This document shows, one piece after another, positions 8,179 through 16,795 of a stretch of 52,496 nucleotides of DNA. The position numbers and the translations under genes were made by a program. The DNA lies in contig JAILDT010000020.1 of assembly GCA_024689085.1 (NCBI GenBank), forward strand, positions 1 through 52,496. The letters run 5' to 3'. A model generated the notes under the pieces. It was not told the origin of the DNA. It saw nothing but the letters and a program-made list of their open reading frames with translations, and did not search any database. How positions within the stretch are numbered: the stretch's first letter is position 1; each line of letters opens with the position of its first letter. Origin of the DNA: Clostridia bacterium (GTDB lineage Bacteria; Bacillota; Clostridia; Peptostreptococcales; Anaerovoracaceae).

Positions 8179-9900
8179 CTACAGTATGCTCTGCAGTTTC
8201 CCTTTGATGTATACTCGCTCCGGCACCACGTCGTGCAGGCGGTATGGGTCTACTTCAAACAGATTCTCTCCCAACACGAGATAATCTGCGTCTTTTCCCA
8301 CTTCAATGGAACCAATCTGATCCTCTATCCCCAGTTGCTTCGCTCCGTTTAAGGTGTATCCCTCCACAAGCTGCTCCATGGTCATACATTCATCTGCAGG
8401 CGGATAAACCGGAGCCGTGCCGCCATCCTTTCTGCCATCGACAAGCTGCTGTCCAAAATCCGGGTCCTGTCTGGTCAGTCCGACTTCCATGCCCCAGAAC
8501 GGACTCCATCGATCCATATTGTGCAGTTCCACTTCATCGGAACTAAACGAAACGGTCGCGCCTGTCTCGAACACCGTCCGGCTCTGCAGCGTGCACAGTC
8601 CCCTCTCTGGTCCGAGCAGTTTCTGCATATTCTCCGGTTCGGAGCCACAGACGCCGCCATTCCAGCTTGGTGTGAAGTTCGCCACGATGCCCAGCTCCTT
8701 GAATCGTCCGCAATCCTCGGGCCGCAGCACTTCGTCATGAGCACAGGTCACAGTGATACGGAATGGTTCGCCCTGACCAGACTCCCCTTCCCTGCGCAGT
8801 GTCTCCACACAGTTCATGACTTTGCGCACAGCGCCTTCCCCGACGGTATGCAGGTGAAAATCGATTCCCGCATGATTGAGATCCCGCATAAACGCAAGCA
8901 ATCTCTCTTCAGATATCAAAGTCCCGCCGCTTGTGCCTGTATCCGCATACGGCTCGACCATACATGCTGTGTGGATGCGCTGGGTTCCGTCGAACATCAT
9001 CTTCATGGTCTCGAGACGGACATTCTGCGTTTCGTATTTGGCTTTATACCGTTTCAACTGATCGATGGCGTCTTCCACCATGTCCGGATGCCAGAGCATG
9101 TGACTCATGAACATACGGACCGGGATTTTCCCTTCCTCGTCCATGGCCTTGAACGTCCGGAAAATGAGATCCTCCTCTGTCATATTGCCAGCGTCGAAGA
9201 TTGTTGTGACGCCCCTCGAAACCAGATAGCTGAGCAGCTTCGTAATGCCCAGACGCAGTTCGTTCTCTTTCGGCGTTTCCGTCGCCAGGATCGGCACCAT
9301 AGTCATCTCCGTGATCATGCCCGTCAGCCTGCCGTTCTCATCCCGGTCATAGCGACTCAGGCCCGGGGCGATATCCTCGGTGTTTTCTTTGATTTTGAAA
9401 TACCGCAGGGCCGCTGAATTCAGAATGGCGCTGTGACATTCTCCCTCCATGAGAATCACCGGCCGGAACCGAACGATTTTATCCAGATCGTCCCGGGTAA
9501 TCGGATCGTCTGCCAGTATTTCAATCTTTCCGTAAAACATGGCGTAGAACAGACGGAACGGGTGCTCCCTGACCATGTCCCTGAGCTTTTGCAGTACCTC
9601 CTCCTTCGACTGACAGTCGTACATCGGGAACGCGTCGTCATCGTCCCCGCCGAGAAACACACTCATGGCAATGTGCGTGTGTGAATCGACGATGCCGGGC
9701 ATGACGAACTTGCCGTCCAGATCCAGGGTCTCCACGGGTTCCGTCAGCACCTCTGATTCCTGGGAAACAACCCAGAACTCCACTTCTTCATTTGTGCCGA
9801 CGCAGGCGAATTTCCCGCCGCGCACGGCAAACGCCTCCGCCCAGGGATGTTCTTTATCCTGGGTATATACGTTCGCGTTTTTGACAATGTAATCATTCAT
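8179..9900 (-). CDS. Metal-dependent amidohydrolase, YtcJ-like
   Basis: 573 residues of the amidohydrolase superfamily, YtcJ-like branch. The metal-binding motif MPGIVDSHTH (residues 67-76; H74, H76) follows an N-terminal beta-sandwich segment. Later FHLHTVGEGA and TCAHDEVL supply further conserved His residues, and the C-terminus (GSIEVGKDADYLVLG) is the usual second half of the sandwich. Members hydrolyse C-N bonds of amides, ureas or formamides; the substrate here is unknown. No signal peptide is seen. The ATG at 9900 has no Shine-Dalgarno sequence. Instead a TG-extended -10 box ends 6 nt upstream, so the transcript is probably leaderless. It heads a two-gene unit with the macrodomain gene. 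Confidence 0.85.
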   Translation of the reverse strand: MNDYIVKNANVYTQDKEHPWAEAFAVRGGKFACVGTNEEVEFWVVSQESEVLTEPVETLDLDGKFVMPGIVDSHTHIAMSVFLGGDDDDAFPMYDCQSKEEVLQKLRDMVREHPFRLFYAMFYGKIEILADDPITRDDLDKIVRFRPVILMEGECHSAILNSAALRYFKIKENTEDIAPGLSRYDRDENGRLTGMITEMTMVPILATETPKENELRLGITKLLSYLVSRGVTTIFDAGNMTEEDLIFRTFKAMDEEGKIPVRMFMSHMLWHPDMVEDAIDQLKRYKAKYETQNVRLETMKMMFDGTQRIHTACMVEPYADTGTSGGTLISEERLLAFMRDLNHAGIDFHLHTVGEGAVRKVMNCVETLRREGESGQGEPFRITVTCAHDEVLRPEDCGRFKELGIVANFTPSWNGGVCGSEPENMQKLLGPERGLCTLQSRTVFETGATVSFSSDEVELHNMDRWSPFWGMEVGLTRQDPDFGQQLVDGRKDGGTAPVYPPADECMTMEQLVEGYTLNGAKQLGIEDQIGSIEVGKDADYLVLGENLFEVDPYRLHDVVPERVYIKGKLQSIL

Positions 9901-9906
9901 GGTTAC

Positions 9907-9915
9907 AGTATAACA
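9907..9915 (-). promoter_or_regulatory. Extended -10 promoter giving a predicted leaderless mRNA
   Basis: Read on the minus strand this is TGTTATACT: a TG-extended -10 with TATACT at 9912-9907. Only six bases separate it from the ATG at 9900, so transcription should begin at or within a base of the start codon. No good -35 is seen, as expected for an extended -10. Confidence 0.6.
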
Positions 9916-9943
9916 CTATTTGCTGTTCAGTACCGCAAGCAAA

Positions 9944-9972
9944 TTGACCGCCGCAAGTGCTTGCTCTATAAT
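9944..9972 (+). promoter_or_regulatory. Sigma-A promoter of the aminotransferase-fusion gene
   Basis: TTGACC (9944-9949), exactly 17 nt, then TATAAT (9967-9972): eleven of twelve consensus matches. Transcription should start near 9979. This excludes the longer open frame beginning at 9920 and argues for translation from the ATG at 10031. Confidence 0.85.
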
Positions 9973-10030
9973 GGAAACGACGAGAGTAATGCAAAAGCAA
10001 CAAGACTGGTTTTGGAAGCGGAGTTGGAAA

Positions 10031-11914
10031 ATGACTTTGGAAACGAACATGAAAACAGATTCTGCATCTTTTGATTTCGATAAATGGGAAGCATGTATGC
10101 GCGAGGTCCTGAACGAGACGCCGGATCTGCTCCTTACAGAGAGCGACCGCCAGGGTGAACCTGTGCTCCGGGCAGAAATCGCAGACTACCTGTACCGCAC
10201 CAGAGGCGTAGTGTGCAGCCAGAAACAGGTCATCATCAGCGCCGGTGCGCAGCAGCTCATCAACCACCTGGCAAGGATTCTCAAACTCATGGACATCGAA
10301 CATGTCTGCACCGAGGATCCGGGATACGCCCCTGTCCAGAGCATCTTCCGCGATTGGGGGTTCAGCATCAGCAGTATTCCGGTCAGGGAAGACGGTCTGG
10401 CCATTGAAAAACTCCCGACGAATATCCGTACGGCTGTTTACACCTGCCCGCAGAACCAGTTTCCGACGGGAGCTGTCATGCCGGTCAGCAACCGGTACCT
10501 GCTCCTCGACTGGGCCGAAGAGAACGACAGCCTGATCATTGAGGATGACTATAACAGTTCTCTCAGCGACGAAGAAGATCTGATTCCTGCCCTGCAGGGA
10601 ATGGATGAAGGCAAGCGCGTCGTGTACATGGGTACGTTCAGCCCTACCCTCTTCCCGGCAGTGCGCATCAGTTACATGGTGGTGCCGGAAGATATGGCCG
10701 ACCTCTTCGATCAGATCAAAGATGAATATGACCAGACCTGTTCCAAAACAGAACAGCTGACGCTGGCCCGCTTTATGCACAAGGGCTGGTATCAGGACAA
10801 TCTGGATCGGGTCAGGACGCTGTATACGGAAAAACTCCGCGGGGTGCTGGATGCGATCCACGAATACGACGCCAACGGCAGTTTCATGACGGTAGAGAAT
10901 ACGCTGAACGGCGTCAACATTACGCTGAAGATCGACACCCATGCCAGAACCATCAGCCTTGGTTCCTCCGGAAAAGCCAGATCCGCAGAACTCCTGCAGG
11001 AGATGACAGGCCGCATGGTCGACTCTGCGGCTTCACTTGGTATCAAGGTCAGAGGCATCAGTCAGCTGAGCCGCAACGGCCAGATCTATCTAATTCTGTC
11101 CTACGACCAGATCCCTGCAGGCGAGATCCGCAGTGCTGTGAAAGATCTGATTCAGAATCTGAAGTCCGTCATCACCAAAGGCGGACTGGACACCCCTTCC
11201 GTTTACGAAGTCATCCGCCTTACGGACGGCAGACCGCAGTTTCTGCCGGAACACTACGCGCGTCTTGAGAACTCTCTTGGCGCCATCGGCATGCCGGTTC
11301 CGTTCACCTGCGAGAAGCTGGAGGAGAGCATCTGCAAACTGGCCGACGAAGGACAGATCAAAGACCACAACCTCAAGCTGGAAGTGGATATCAGCGGTCA
11401 CGGCGTGCTCTATCTGAATCCGACCCACTACCCTTCCGCAGAGCAGTATGCGGAGGGCGTGAAGACGGAGCTCTTCTACGGAGAGAGAAAGAACCCGAAC
11501 ATCAAGATGATGGATCAGGAACTGCGCGACGCCACTGACGCGGCCATCCGCGAGCATGATCTCTATGAAGTGATTCTCGTGGACCGCAGCGGGCAGATCA
11601 CAGAGGGCAGCCGGTCCAACATTTTCTTCATAAAAAATGGAGAGGTGTATACGTCACCGCTCCATCAGGTACTGCCGGGCGTTACCCGCGGCAAAATCAT
11701 TGAAATACTCAAAAGCAAAGGCATCACTGTTCACGAGGAACCAATCTCCGCTGACCATATCGGGGCCTTCGACGCGGCCTTCATCAGCGGCACATCGCCA
11801 AAGGTTCTCCCGATTGCTGCGGTAAATGACACGATTTACGATGTGAACGATCCGCTGCTGCGAGACCTTATGTGTTGGTACGACGCGGCGTTCATGAACC
11901 AAGGTGCATTATGA
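10031..11914 (+). CDS. Fusion of a class I aminotransferase-fold domain (PLP lysine replaced) and a class IV aminotransferase
   Basis: 627 residues from the ATG at 10031, which has GGAG 8 nt upstream and lies after the promoter. Residues 20-380 follow the MocR/class I aminotransferase fold: EDPGYAPVQ (95-103), CPQNQFPTGAV (139-149) and IIEDDYNSSL (169-178). At the PLP-lysine site the family has GTFSK, but here it reads GTFSPTLFPA with Pro at 205, so this half cannot form the normal Schiff base. No GntR-type DNA-binding domain precedes it. Residues 388-625 are a class IV (D-amino-acid/branched-chain type) aminotransferase: VYEVIRLTDG, candidate PLP lysine K492 in NPNIKMMDQE, then ITEGSRSNIF. 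The first half may be a scaffold or substrate-binding module and the second the active enzyme. Substrate unknown. The 3' end overlaps the next gene by 4 nt. Confidence 0.85.
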   Translation: MTLETNMKTDSASFDFDKWEACMREVLNETPDLLLTESDRQGEPVLRAEIADYLYRTRGVVCSQKQVIISAGAQQLINHLARILKLMDIEHVCTEDPGYAPVQSIFRDWGFSISSIPVREDGLAIEKLPTNIRTAVYTCPQNQFPTGAVMPVSNRYLLLDWAEENDSLIIEDDYNSSLSDEEDLIPALQGMDEGKRVVYMGTFSPTLFPAVRISYMVVPEDMADLFDQIKDEYDQTCSKTEQLTLARFMHKGWYQDNLDRVRTLYTEKLRGVLDAIHEYDANGSFMTVENTLNGVNITLKIDTHARTISLGSSGKARSAELLQEMTGRMVDSAASLGIKVRGISQLSRNGQIYLILSYDQIPAGEIRSAVKDLIQNLKSVITKGGLDTPSVYEVIRLTDGRPQFLPEHYARLENSLGAIGMPVPFTCEKLEESICKLADEGQIKDHNLKLEVDISGHGVLYLNPTHYPSAEQYAEGVKTELFYGERKNPNIKMMDQELRDATDAAIREHDLYEVILVDRSGQITEGSRSNIFFIKNGEVYTSPLHQVLPGVTRGKIIEILKSKGITVHEEPISADHIGAFDAAFISGTSPKVLPIAAVNDTIYDVNDPLLRDLMCWYDAAFMNQGAL

Positions 11915-12456
11915 TCAAAATCATAGCCAATTGCTTTGGCGTATTATCCACAATCTGTTTTATCATCTCATTCCAGGTCAAATCCAACCGGGGACTGTTT
12001 ATCATACAGTCTATTGCGAACGTGTTTTACGGAACCCAGTTCTATCTGCTCGGCGCAACAGGCGGCCTTTTCAACATGTTCATGCAGATTGTCCGTAATG
12101 TTCTTCTCCTGAAGATCGAAGACTGGAAATGGCTCAAATGGAAAGGCTGCGCACCGCTCTTCTGCGTGCCCAGCCTCATCTACATGTTCGTAAACTGGTC
12201 AGGTCCTCTGGATATCCTGCCATTCATTGCCTTCACTGTCGGCACCCTCGCCTTCTGGACCAACAGCGCCAAGATGTTCCGCCTGTCGGAACTGGTCTGC
12301 GTCTCCCCTGCGTGGCTGCTTTATGATTTTATCACCGGCGCCTATGGCGGCATCCTGACGGAACTGGTCATTCTCGGCTCCGTTGTTGTCTCCATCATCC
12401 GCTTCGGCTGGAAAGGCCTCGACGATCCGGAGTTCAAAGGCAAAACAACTGAGTAG
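11911..12456 (+). CDS. YgjV-family inner-membrane protein
   Basis: 181 residues, strongly hydrophobic, with about five or six membrane segments. It begins MIKIIANCFGVLSTICFIIS and contains SNRGLFIIQSIANVFYGTQF and NSAKMFRLSELV, which resemble the YgjV family of bacterial inner-membrane proteins of unknown role. Start is the ATG at 11911, overlapping the stop of the aminotransferase fusion (ATGA) with AAGGTG a few bases upstream, so the two are translationally coupled. The overlap suggests a link with amino-acid metabolism, perhaps transport, but that is inference only. It converges on the dipeptidase gene with 8 nt between the stops. Confidence 0.7.
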   Translation: MIKIIANCFGVLSTICFIISFQVKSNRGLFIIQSIANVFYGTQFYLLGATGGLFNMFMQIVRNVLLLKIEDWKWLKWKGCAPLFCVPSLIYMFVNWSGPLDILPFIAFTVGTLAFWTNSAKMFRLSELVCVSPAWLLYDFITGAYGGILTELVILGSVVVSIIRFGWKGLDDPEFKGKTTE

Positions 12457-12464
12457 CCGATCCC

Positions 12465-13493
12465 TTACAGTACTTCCTGATAGACATCCAGCACGTTTCT
12501 GTAGCAGATGCCTTCTATCTCGTCGGCCGTCAGGCCGTATTTTTCAAATCCTTCGGCGAGCGTTTGCATCTGGGATGCGTTGACGACAGCCAGGTCGTCT
12601 CTCCCGATGCCGTCATAGTCCGTTCCCAGACCGACCACTGCCTTGCCTCCCACATTCATCATGTGCCGCGCGTGTTTTGCCAGCGCTTCGATGGTGCTTT
12701 TGCATGCCAGTTCAGATTCGTATTCCGTCAGAAACTCCGGACAGAAATTCAGACCGATGACGCCGCCGTGCTCGCCAGTCACCCGGATCATATCATCCGT
12801 CATGTTCCGATTGCAGCCGCACAGGGCGCGGGCGTTGGAGTGACTTGCGACAAACGGCCCCCTCAGAGTCTTCGCCACGTCGTAGAATCCTGCATCAGAC
12901 AGGTGGCTCACGTCGACCAGAATCCCCAGATCCGCCATGGTCTCCACCGCTTCGAAACCTTTGACTTTGAGCCCGTTGTCCGTCCTCGGCACAAACCGGA
13001 AATACCGAGTGTAATCCTCGTCCAATCCACCCGGTATATCGTTCGGAAATCCCAGTTCATTCTCATAATTCCACGTCAGGGTCATCATCCGGACGCCCTC
13101 TTCATGCAGGGCCTTCAGCCTTTCGATGTCCCCTTCCAGAACGCCCCCTTCTTCGACGGTCATCACTGCCGAGATGAGTCCCTCGTCCCGGTTCCGTATG
13201 ATATCCTCATAGGTGCGCGCCTCGCGGACCAGATCCGGATTTGCCGCAATCTCCGCATGGTAGATTTCCGCCATTTCGGAAAACTGGGTCCACGGACTTG
13301 TGCCGTCTTCCATCTGCAGGTCAGCGTAAAGGGCGAAGTTCTGGATCAGGGATCCTCCCGCTTTCAGTTTGAGCAGGTCGATCTGCAAGTCCTTGCCGTC
13401 CACTTTCGCCTCCCGCAGAAAAGCTTCCTTCCCTTCTCTGCGCGCCAGCCAGAGCATCATAATTGTGTCACAGTGCATGTCAGCGATATACAT
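12465..13493 (-). CDS. Membrane-dipeptidase (renal dipeptidase) family zinc peptidase
   Basis: 342 residues of the M19 family, which hydrolyses dipeptides, including those with D-residues, using a binuclear zinc site in a TIM barrel. The first metal motif is ADMHCDT (HxD, starting at residue 4). MTVEEGG holds the bridging Glu. VDVSHLSDAGF and FVASHSNARAL supply two further His ligands. GLGTDYDGIG near the C-terminus is the usual distal Asp. The family name does not imply membrane location; no signal peptide is present, so the protein is likely cytoplasmic. I chose the ATG at 13493 rather than 13511 because AGGAGGAAGG precedes it. Peptide-use genes lie just across the divergent promoter region. 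Confidence 0.88.
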   Translation of the reverse strand: MYIADMHCDTIMMLWLARREGKEAFLREAKVDGKDLQIDLLKLKAGGSLIQNFALYADLQMEDGTSPWTQFSEMAEIYHAEIAANPDLVREARTYEDIIRNRDEGLISAVMTVEEGGVLEGDIERLKALHEEGVRMMTLTWNYENELGFPNDIPGGLDEDYTRYFRFVPRTDNGLKVKGFEAVETMADLGILVDVSHLSDAGFYDVAKTLRGPFVASHSNARALCGCNRNMTDDMIRVTGEHGGVIGLNFCPEFLTEYESELACKSTIEALAKHARHMMNVGGKAVVGLGTDYDGIGRDDLAVVNASQMQTLAEGFEKYGLTADEIEGICYRNVLDVYQEVL

Positions 13494-13518
13494 TTTCCTT
13501 CCTCCTGTCATTGCTCTT

Positions 13519-13524
13519 ATTATA
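13519..13524 (-). promoter_or_regulatory. Possible -10 box for the dipeptidase gene
   Basis: TATAAT reads on the minus strand 25 nt upstream of the ATG. The -35 region is weak. CTTCA-TT-TGAAG at 13525-13536 is a small perfect inverted repeat directly upstream and could be a regulator site. Confidence 0.4.
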
Positions 13525-13569
13525 CTTCATTTGAAGCCCCCAAAATACTGTCTAAATACAAAAAAAGTG

Positions 13570-13598
13570 TTTATTTCCCTGCGTTTTTTTGTTATCAT
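13570..13598 (+). promoter_or_regulatory. Possible promoter of the YfcC-family carrier gene
   Basis: TTTATT (13570-13575), 17 nt, then TATCAT (13593-13598). The -10 is good and the -35 weak. The predicted start is near 13605. Confidence 0.4.
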
Positions 13599-13606
13599 AC
13601 TACAGC

Positions 13607-13623
13607 GTGGGTCTTCAGCCCAC
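13607..13623 (+). other. Hairpin at the predicted 5' end of the carrier mRNA
   Basis: GTGGGT (13607-13612) pairs with GCCCAC (13618-13623) around a CTTCA loop. It sits between the predicted transcription start and the ribosome site GGAGGAGG, leaving that site free. It may stabilise the mRNA 5' end. Confidence 0.4.
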
Positions 13624-13639
13624 GGGAGGAGGTAGTTTT

Positions 13640-15190
13640 ATGGTAAACAAACTGAAGAAGAAAGAAAAGAAGAAGAGAGGCTTCTTGTCTTCATTCTCAA
13701 TTTGCTTCCTCGTAGTCATTCTGGCAGCACTTTTATCCTGGATTATTCCAGCCGGAAACTACGACACCTTAGTATATGACGAGGGTTCTGACCAGTTCAT
13801 CGTATACTCAGCAGATTATGATGAAGACGCAGGCACCGGTACTGAAACCGCGTATCCTGCAACCCAGCAGACGCTGGACGACTTCGGTATTACCGCCGGA
13901 CTCGACAACTTCCAGAACGGCAACATCTACAAGCCAATGTCGATTCCTGGCACATACCAGAAAGTCGAAGCGCATCATCAGGGCATCAAAGAATTCCTGG
14001 CTTCTCCGGTACAGGGTACCGCAGACGGCTTTGACATCATATTCTTTATTCTGATGCTCGGTGGTACGATCGGAGTTATCAATTACATCGGCGCATTCAA
14101 CGCGGGTATCGGCGCTCTGGCCAGATCATGCAAGGGCCGTGAGCAGATCATTCTGATCCTTGTTACCGCGCTGATTGCACTGGCAGGAACGATTGAAGGT
14201 TTCTGTGAAGAAACAATCGCACTTTATCCAGTACTTGTTCCTGTCTTCCTGGCAGCAGGCTATGACGCCATCACAGCTGTCGGTGCTATCTACATGGGTT
14301 CCACCATCGGCTGCATGTTCAGCACGATCAACCCGTTCTCCGTAGGTATCGCATCCTATGCTGCCGGAACATCCATGAATGCAGGCATCGGCTTCAGACT
14401 GGTCGGCCTGATCATCGGTACCGCAATCACAGTCGCATACCTCATGAGATATGCCCAGAAGATCAAGAAGGATCCTGAGAAGTCCCTGGTATACGATCAG
14501 AGAGAGTTGGTTGCACAGAAGTTCTCCGCCATCGATATGGAGAACATTCCTGAATTCACGACCAGAAGAAAGCTGGCTCTGCTGGCCTTCGTTCTGACCT
14601 TCGCCATCATGATCCTCGGCATCATGAAGCTCGGCTGGTGGTTCGAAGAACTGTCCATCCTGTTCATGTGCTCAGGCGTTGCCATCGGTATCATCGGCGG
14701 CATCGGCGAGAAGAACATCGTTCGTGAGTTCGTAAACGGCGCTGCCGATCTGGTTGGCGTAGCCCTGATCCTGGGCGTCGCCAGAGCGGTCACAATCCTC
14801 CTGGACAACGGAAACATTTCCGGCACGATCCTGGAAGGACTGTCCTCCGCAGTATCCGGTATGCCGCCTGCAGTATTCCTCGTTCTGCTGATGCTGGTAT
14901 ATGTAATCCTCGGATTCTTCATCAACTCATCATCAGGACTGGCTGTACTGTCCATTCCTATCATGGCGCCGCTGGCTGACATCGTAGGTATTCCTAGAGA
15001 ACTGATCGTATCCGCTTATGTATACGGTCTGGGAATCATCACTTTCATCACTCCGACAGGTATCGTAATGCCTTCCCTCGAAGTTGTTGAAACCACGTAC
15101 GACAGATGGCTGAGACTGGCCATGCCGCTCGTCATCATACTGACTGTATGGGGCGCGATCATGCTCATCGTTCAGCTGATGTTTACGTAA
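13640..15190 (+). CDS. YfcC-family membrane carrier (DcuC-like superfamily)
   Basis: 516 residues. A short basic N-terminus (KLKKKEKKKRG) precedes a first membrane helix, followed by an extracellular-type loop rich in acidic residues (about 45-120) and then some ten further hydrophobic segments. GFCEETIALYPVLVPVFLA and the GFFINSSSGLAVLSIPIMAP segment are typical of the YfcC/DcuC group of anaerobic carriers for C4-dicarboxylates, amino acids or short peptides. The ATG at 13640 is preceded by GGGAGGAGG; the longer open frame from 13589 lacks a ribosome site. The next gene is a dipeptidase, so import of a peptide or amino acid (for example an arginine- or histidine-containing substrate) is a reasonable guess. 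A terminator separates the two genes. Confidence 0.8.
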   Translation: MVNKLKKKEKKKRGFLSSFSICFLVVILAALLSWIIPAGNYDTLVYDEGSDQFIVYSADYDEDAGTGTETAYPATQQTLDDFGITAGLDNFQNGNIYKPMSIPGTYQKVEAHHQGIKEFLASPVQGTADGFDIIFFILMLGGTIGVINYIGAFNAGIGALARSCKGREQIILILVTALIALAGTIEGFCEETIALYPVLVPVFLAAGYDAITAVGAIYMGSTIGCMFSTINPFSVGIASYAAGTSMNAGIGFRLVGLIIGTAITVAYLMRYAQKIKKDPEKSLVYDQRELVAQKFSAIDMENIPEFTTRRKLALLAFVLTFAIMILGIMKLGWWFEELSILFMCSGVAIGIIGGIGEKNIVREFVNGAADLVGVALILGVARAVTILLDNGNISGTILEGLSSAVSGMPPAVFLVLLMLVYVILGFFINSSSGLAVLSIPIMAPLADIVGIPRELIVSAYVYGLGIITFITPTGIVMPSLEVVETTYDRWLRLAMPLVIILTVWGAIMLIVQLMFT

Positions 15191-15207
15191 TGCGATAAAC
15201 TCGTTCG

Positions 15208-15237
15208 AAAGGCCATGCATTCCTGCGTGGCCTTTTG
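15208..15237 (+). terminator. Rho-independent terminator after the YfcC-family gene
   Basis: A 12-bp stem (15208-15219 with 15224-15235, one G-U pair) with TTCC loop ends in TTTTG. It reaches almost to the ribosome site of pepD, so pepD expression would need read-through or a start inside this region. Confidence 0.85.
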
Positions 15238-15261
15238 TATCTTTACAAAGGAGATTTACAA

Positions 15262-16701
15262 ATGGCAGTATTGGAAGGATTAAAACCCGAAAAAGTATTT
15301 CAGTACTTCGAAGCAATCTGTCAGATCCCCCATGGATCTGGCAATACCAAAGCGCTCAGCGACTGGCTTGTGGATTTCGCAAAAGCAAGAAACCTGGAGC
15401 ATTACCAGGATGAGCTGAACAATGTGATCATCATCAAAGAGGCTTCCGCAGGATATGAGGCGAGCGCGCCTGTCATCCTGCAGGGTCACATCGATATGGT
15501 CTGCAATCAGGTAGAGACGTGCACGAAGGACATGGCCGCCGAAGGTCTGGACCTTGTCGTGGACGGCGACCTCATCTACGCAGAAGGAACGACCCTGGGT
15601 GGTGACGACGGCGTAGCTGCCGCTTTCATGCTGGCGATTCTGGATGACGACGCACTGCCGCATCCTCGCGTTGAGATGGTCTTCACGACAGAAGAAGAAA
15701 CCGGCCTTTACGGCGCGGAAGCCATCGACGTTTCGCCGCTGCAGGGAAAGCGTTTCATTAACATCGACTCCGAAGACGAGGGCATCGTCACCGTCGGCTG
15801 CGCCGGCGGCGTGACAGGCATCGGGGCGGTTCCGTTTACCAGAGAGGCGTATGAAGGTCAGGCTTTTGAAATCAAACTCTCCGGTCTCAGAGGCGGACAC
15901 TCCGGCACGGAAATCATCCTGGGTCAGGAGAACGCTGTGAGAACACTGGGCAGACTGCTCTATGAACTGCAGGAGGACGCGGGCACCCGTATCGTCACAC
16001 TGCAGGGCGGCGTGGCAGACAATGTCATCCCAACCTCTGCTTCCGCTGTGATTGTCGCTCCGACGGCCGACAAAGCGCGGGAAGTGTTCGAATCCTGCAA
16101 GGCAACCTTTGCCCACGAGTTCAAGGTCGATACGGACTTCGACATGACGCTGGCGGAAACGGACAGTGCCCTCGACCCAATGGATGAGGATTCCTGTCAG
16201 CGTGTTCTGGCTTACCTGATTGGTACGCCGAACGGGATCGAAAAGATGACCATCGGAATCGATGGTCTGCCGCAGACATCGCTCAGCCTGGGTGTTCTCA
16301 GGACTTTTGACAGTGAAGTCGAGTATACCTTCTGCATCCGCAGTTCCGTGGATTCGGAATGTGAAATGCTTGCCCGCAGACTGGAATGCCAGATCAAACC
16401 GCTGGGCGGTACTCTCAGAAGAGAAGGTCCGTATCCTGGTTGGGAATACGCACCGGTATCACCGCTGCGTGATCTGATCTGCAAGGTCTACAAAGAGCAG
16501 ACAGGTAAGGATATGGTCATCGAAGCCATCCACGCCGGTCTGGAATGCGGCTACTTCTCAGGCAAGATTCCTGGTCTGGACTGCGTATCCATTGGCCCGG
16601 ACGTGAATGATGTCCATACGCCGATGGAAAAACTGTCTATCAGCTCAACCCGGAGAACCTGGGAGCTGGTCGTAGAAGTGTTGAAGCAAATGAAGGCCTA
16701 A
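15262..16701 (+). CDS. pepD: Aminoacyl-histidine dipeptidase (beta-Ala-His dipeptidase), M20C family
   Basis: 479 residues. PepD is a cytoplasmic dinuclear zinc peptidase that cleaves unspecific dipeptides such as Xaa-His. Conserved blocks in order: CQIPHGSGNT near residue 22, the metal motif LQGHIDMVC, EGTTLGGDDGVAAA with the bridging Asp, FTTEEETGLYGA with the catalytic and metal-binding Glu residues, GLRGGHSG in the lid domain, and HAGLECGYF near the C-terminus. Length is normal for the family. Start is the ATG at 15262, with AAAGGAGA upstream; the open frame extends nine codons further but without a ribosome site. It ends just before a strong terminator. Confidence 0.93.
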   Translation: MAVLEGLKPEKVFQYFEAICQIPHGSGNTKALSDWLVDFAKARNLEHYQDELNNVIIIKEASAGYEASAPVILQGHIDMVCNQVETCTKDMAAEGLDLVVDGDLIYAEGTTLGGDDGVAAAFMLAILDDDALPHPRVEMVFTTEEETGLYGAEAIDVSPLQGKRFINIDSEDEGIVTVGCAGGVTGIGAVPFTREAYEGQAFEIKLSGLRGGHSGTEIILGQENAVRTLGRLLYELQEDAGTRIVTLQGGVADNVIPTSASAVIVAPTADKAREVFESCKATFAHEFKVDTDFDMTLAETDSALDPMDEDSCQRVLAYLIGTPNGIEKMTIGIDGLPQTSLSLGVLRTFDSEVEYTFCIRSSVDSECEMLARRLECQIKPLGGTLRREGPYPGWEYAPVSPLRDLICKVYKEQTGKDMVIEAIHAGLECGYFSGKIPGLDCVSIGPDVNDVHTPMEKLSISSTRRTWELVVEVLKQMKA

Positions 16702-16715
16702 CTCCATCATGTATC

Positions 16716-16745
16716 AAAAACAGCCCTCTCGCAGGGCTGTTTTTT
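16716..16745 (+). terminator. Rho-independent terminator after pepD
   Basis: ACAGCCCT pairs with AGGGCTGT around CTCGC, extended by an A-tract and T-tract on either side, giving a stem that can terminate in either direction. It is followed at once by the next promoter. Confidence 0.9.
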
Positions 16746-16747
16746 CG

Positions 16748-16756
16748 TGGTATAAT
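16748..16756 (+). promoter_or_regulatory. Extended -10 promoter of the aldo/keto reductase-CoA transferase unit
   Basis: TGGTATAAT is a full TG-extended consensus -10 (16751-16756). The -35 position falls inside the preceding terminator and is poor. Transcription should begin near 16763, leaving room for AAGGAGGA ahead of the ATG at 16796. Confidence 0.65.
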
Positions 16757-16795
16757 TGTTCCGGACATCAATGACATAAAAAGGAGGAATGATCC

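Noticed and set aside
7504-8352. A 282-codon plus-strand open frame running from hydF into the macrodomain region
   Set aside because: It overlaps two real genes in the wrong frame and strand and has no ribosome site.
12564-13646. A 360-codon plus-strand open frame opposite the dipeptidase gene
   Set aside because: Antisense to a gene with intact metal-binding motifs; no start signals and no motifs of its own.
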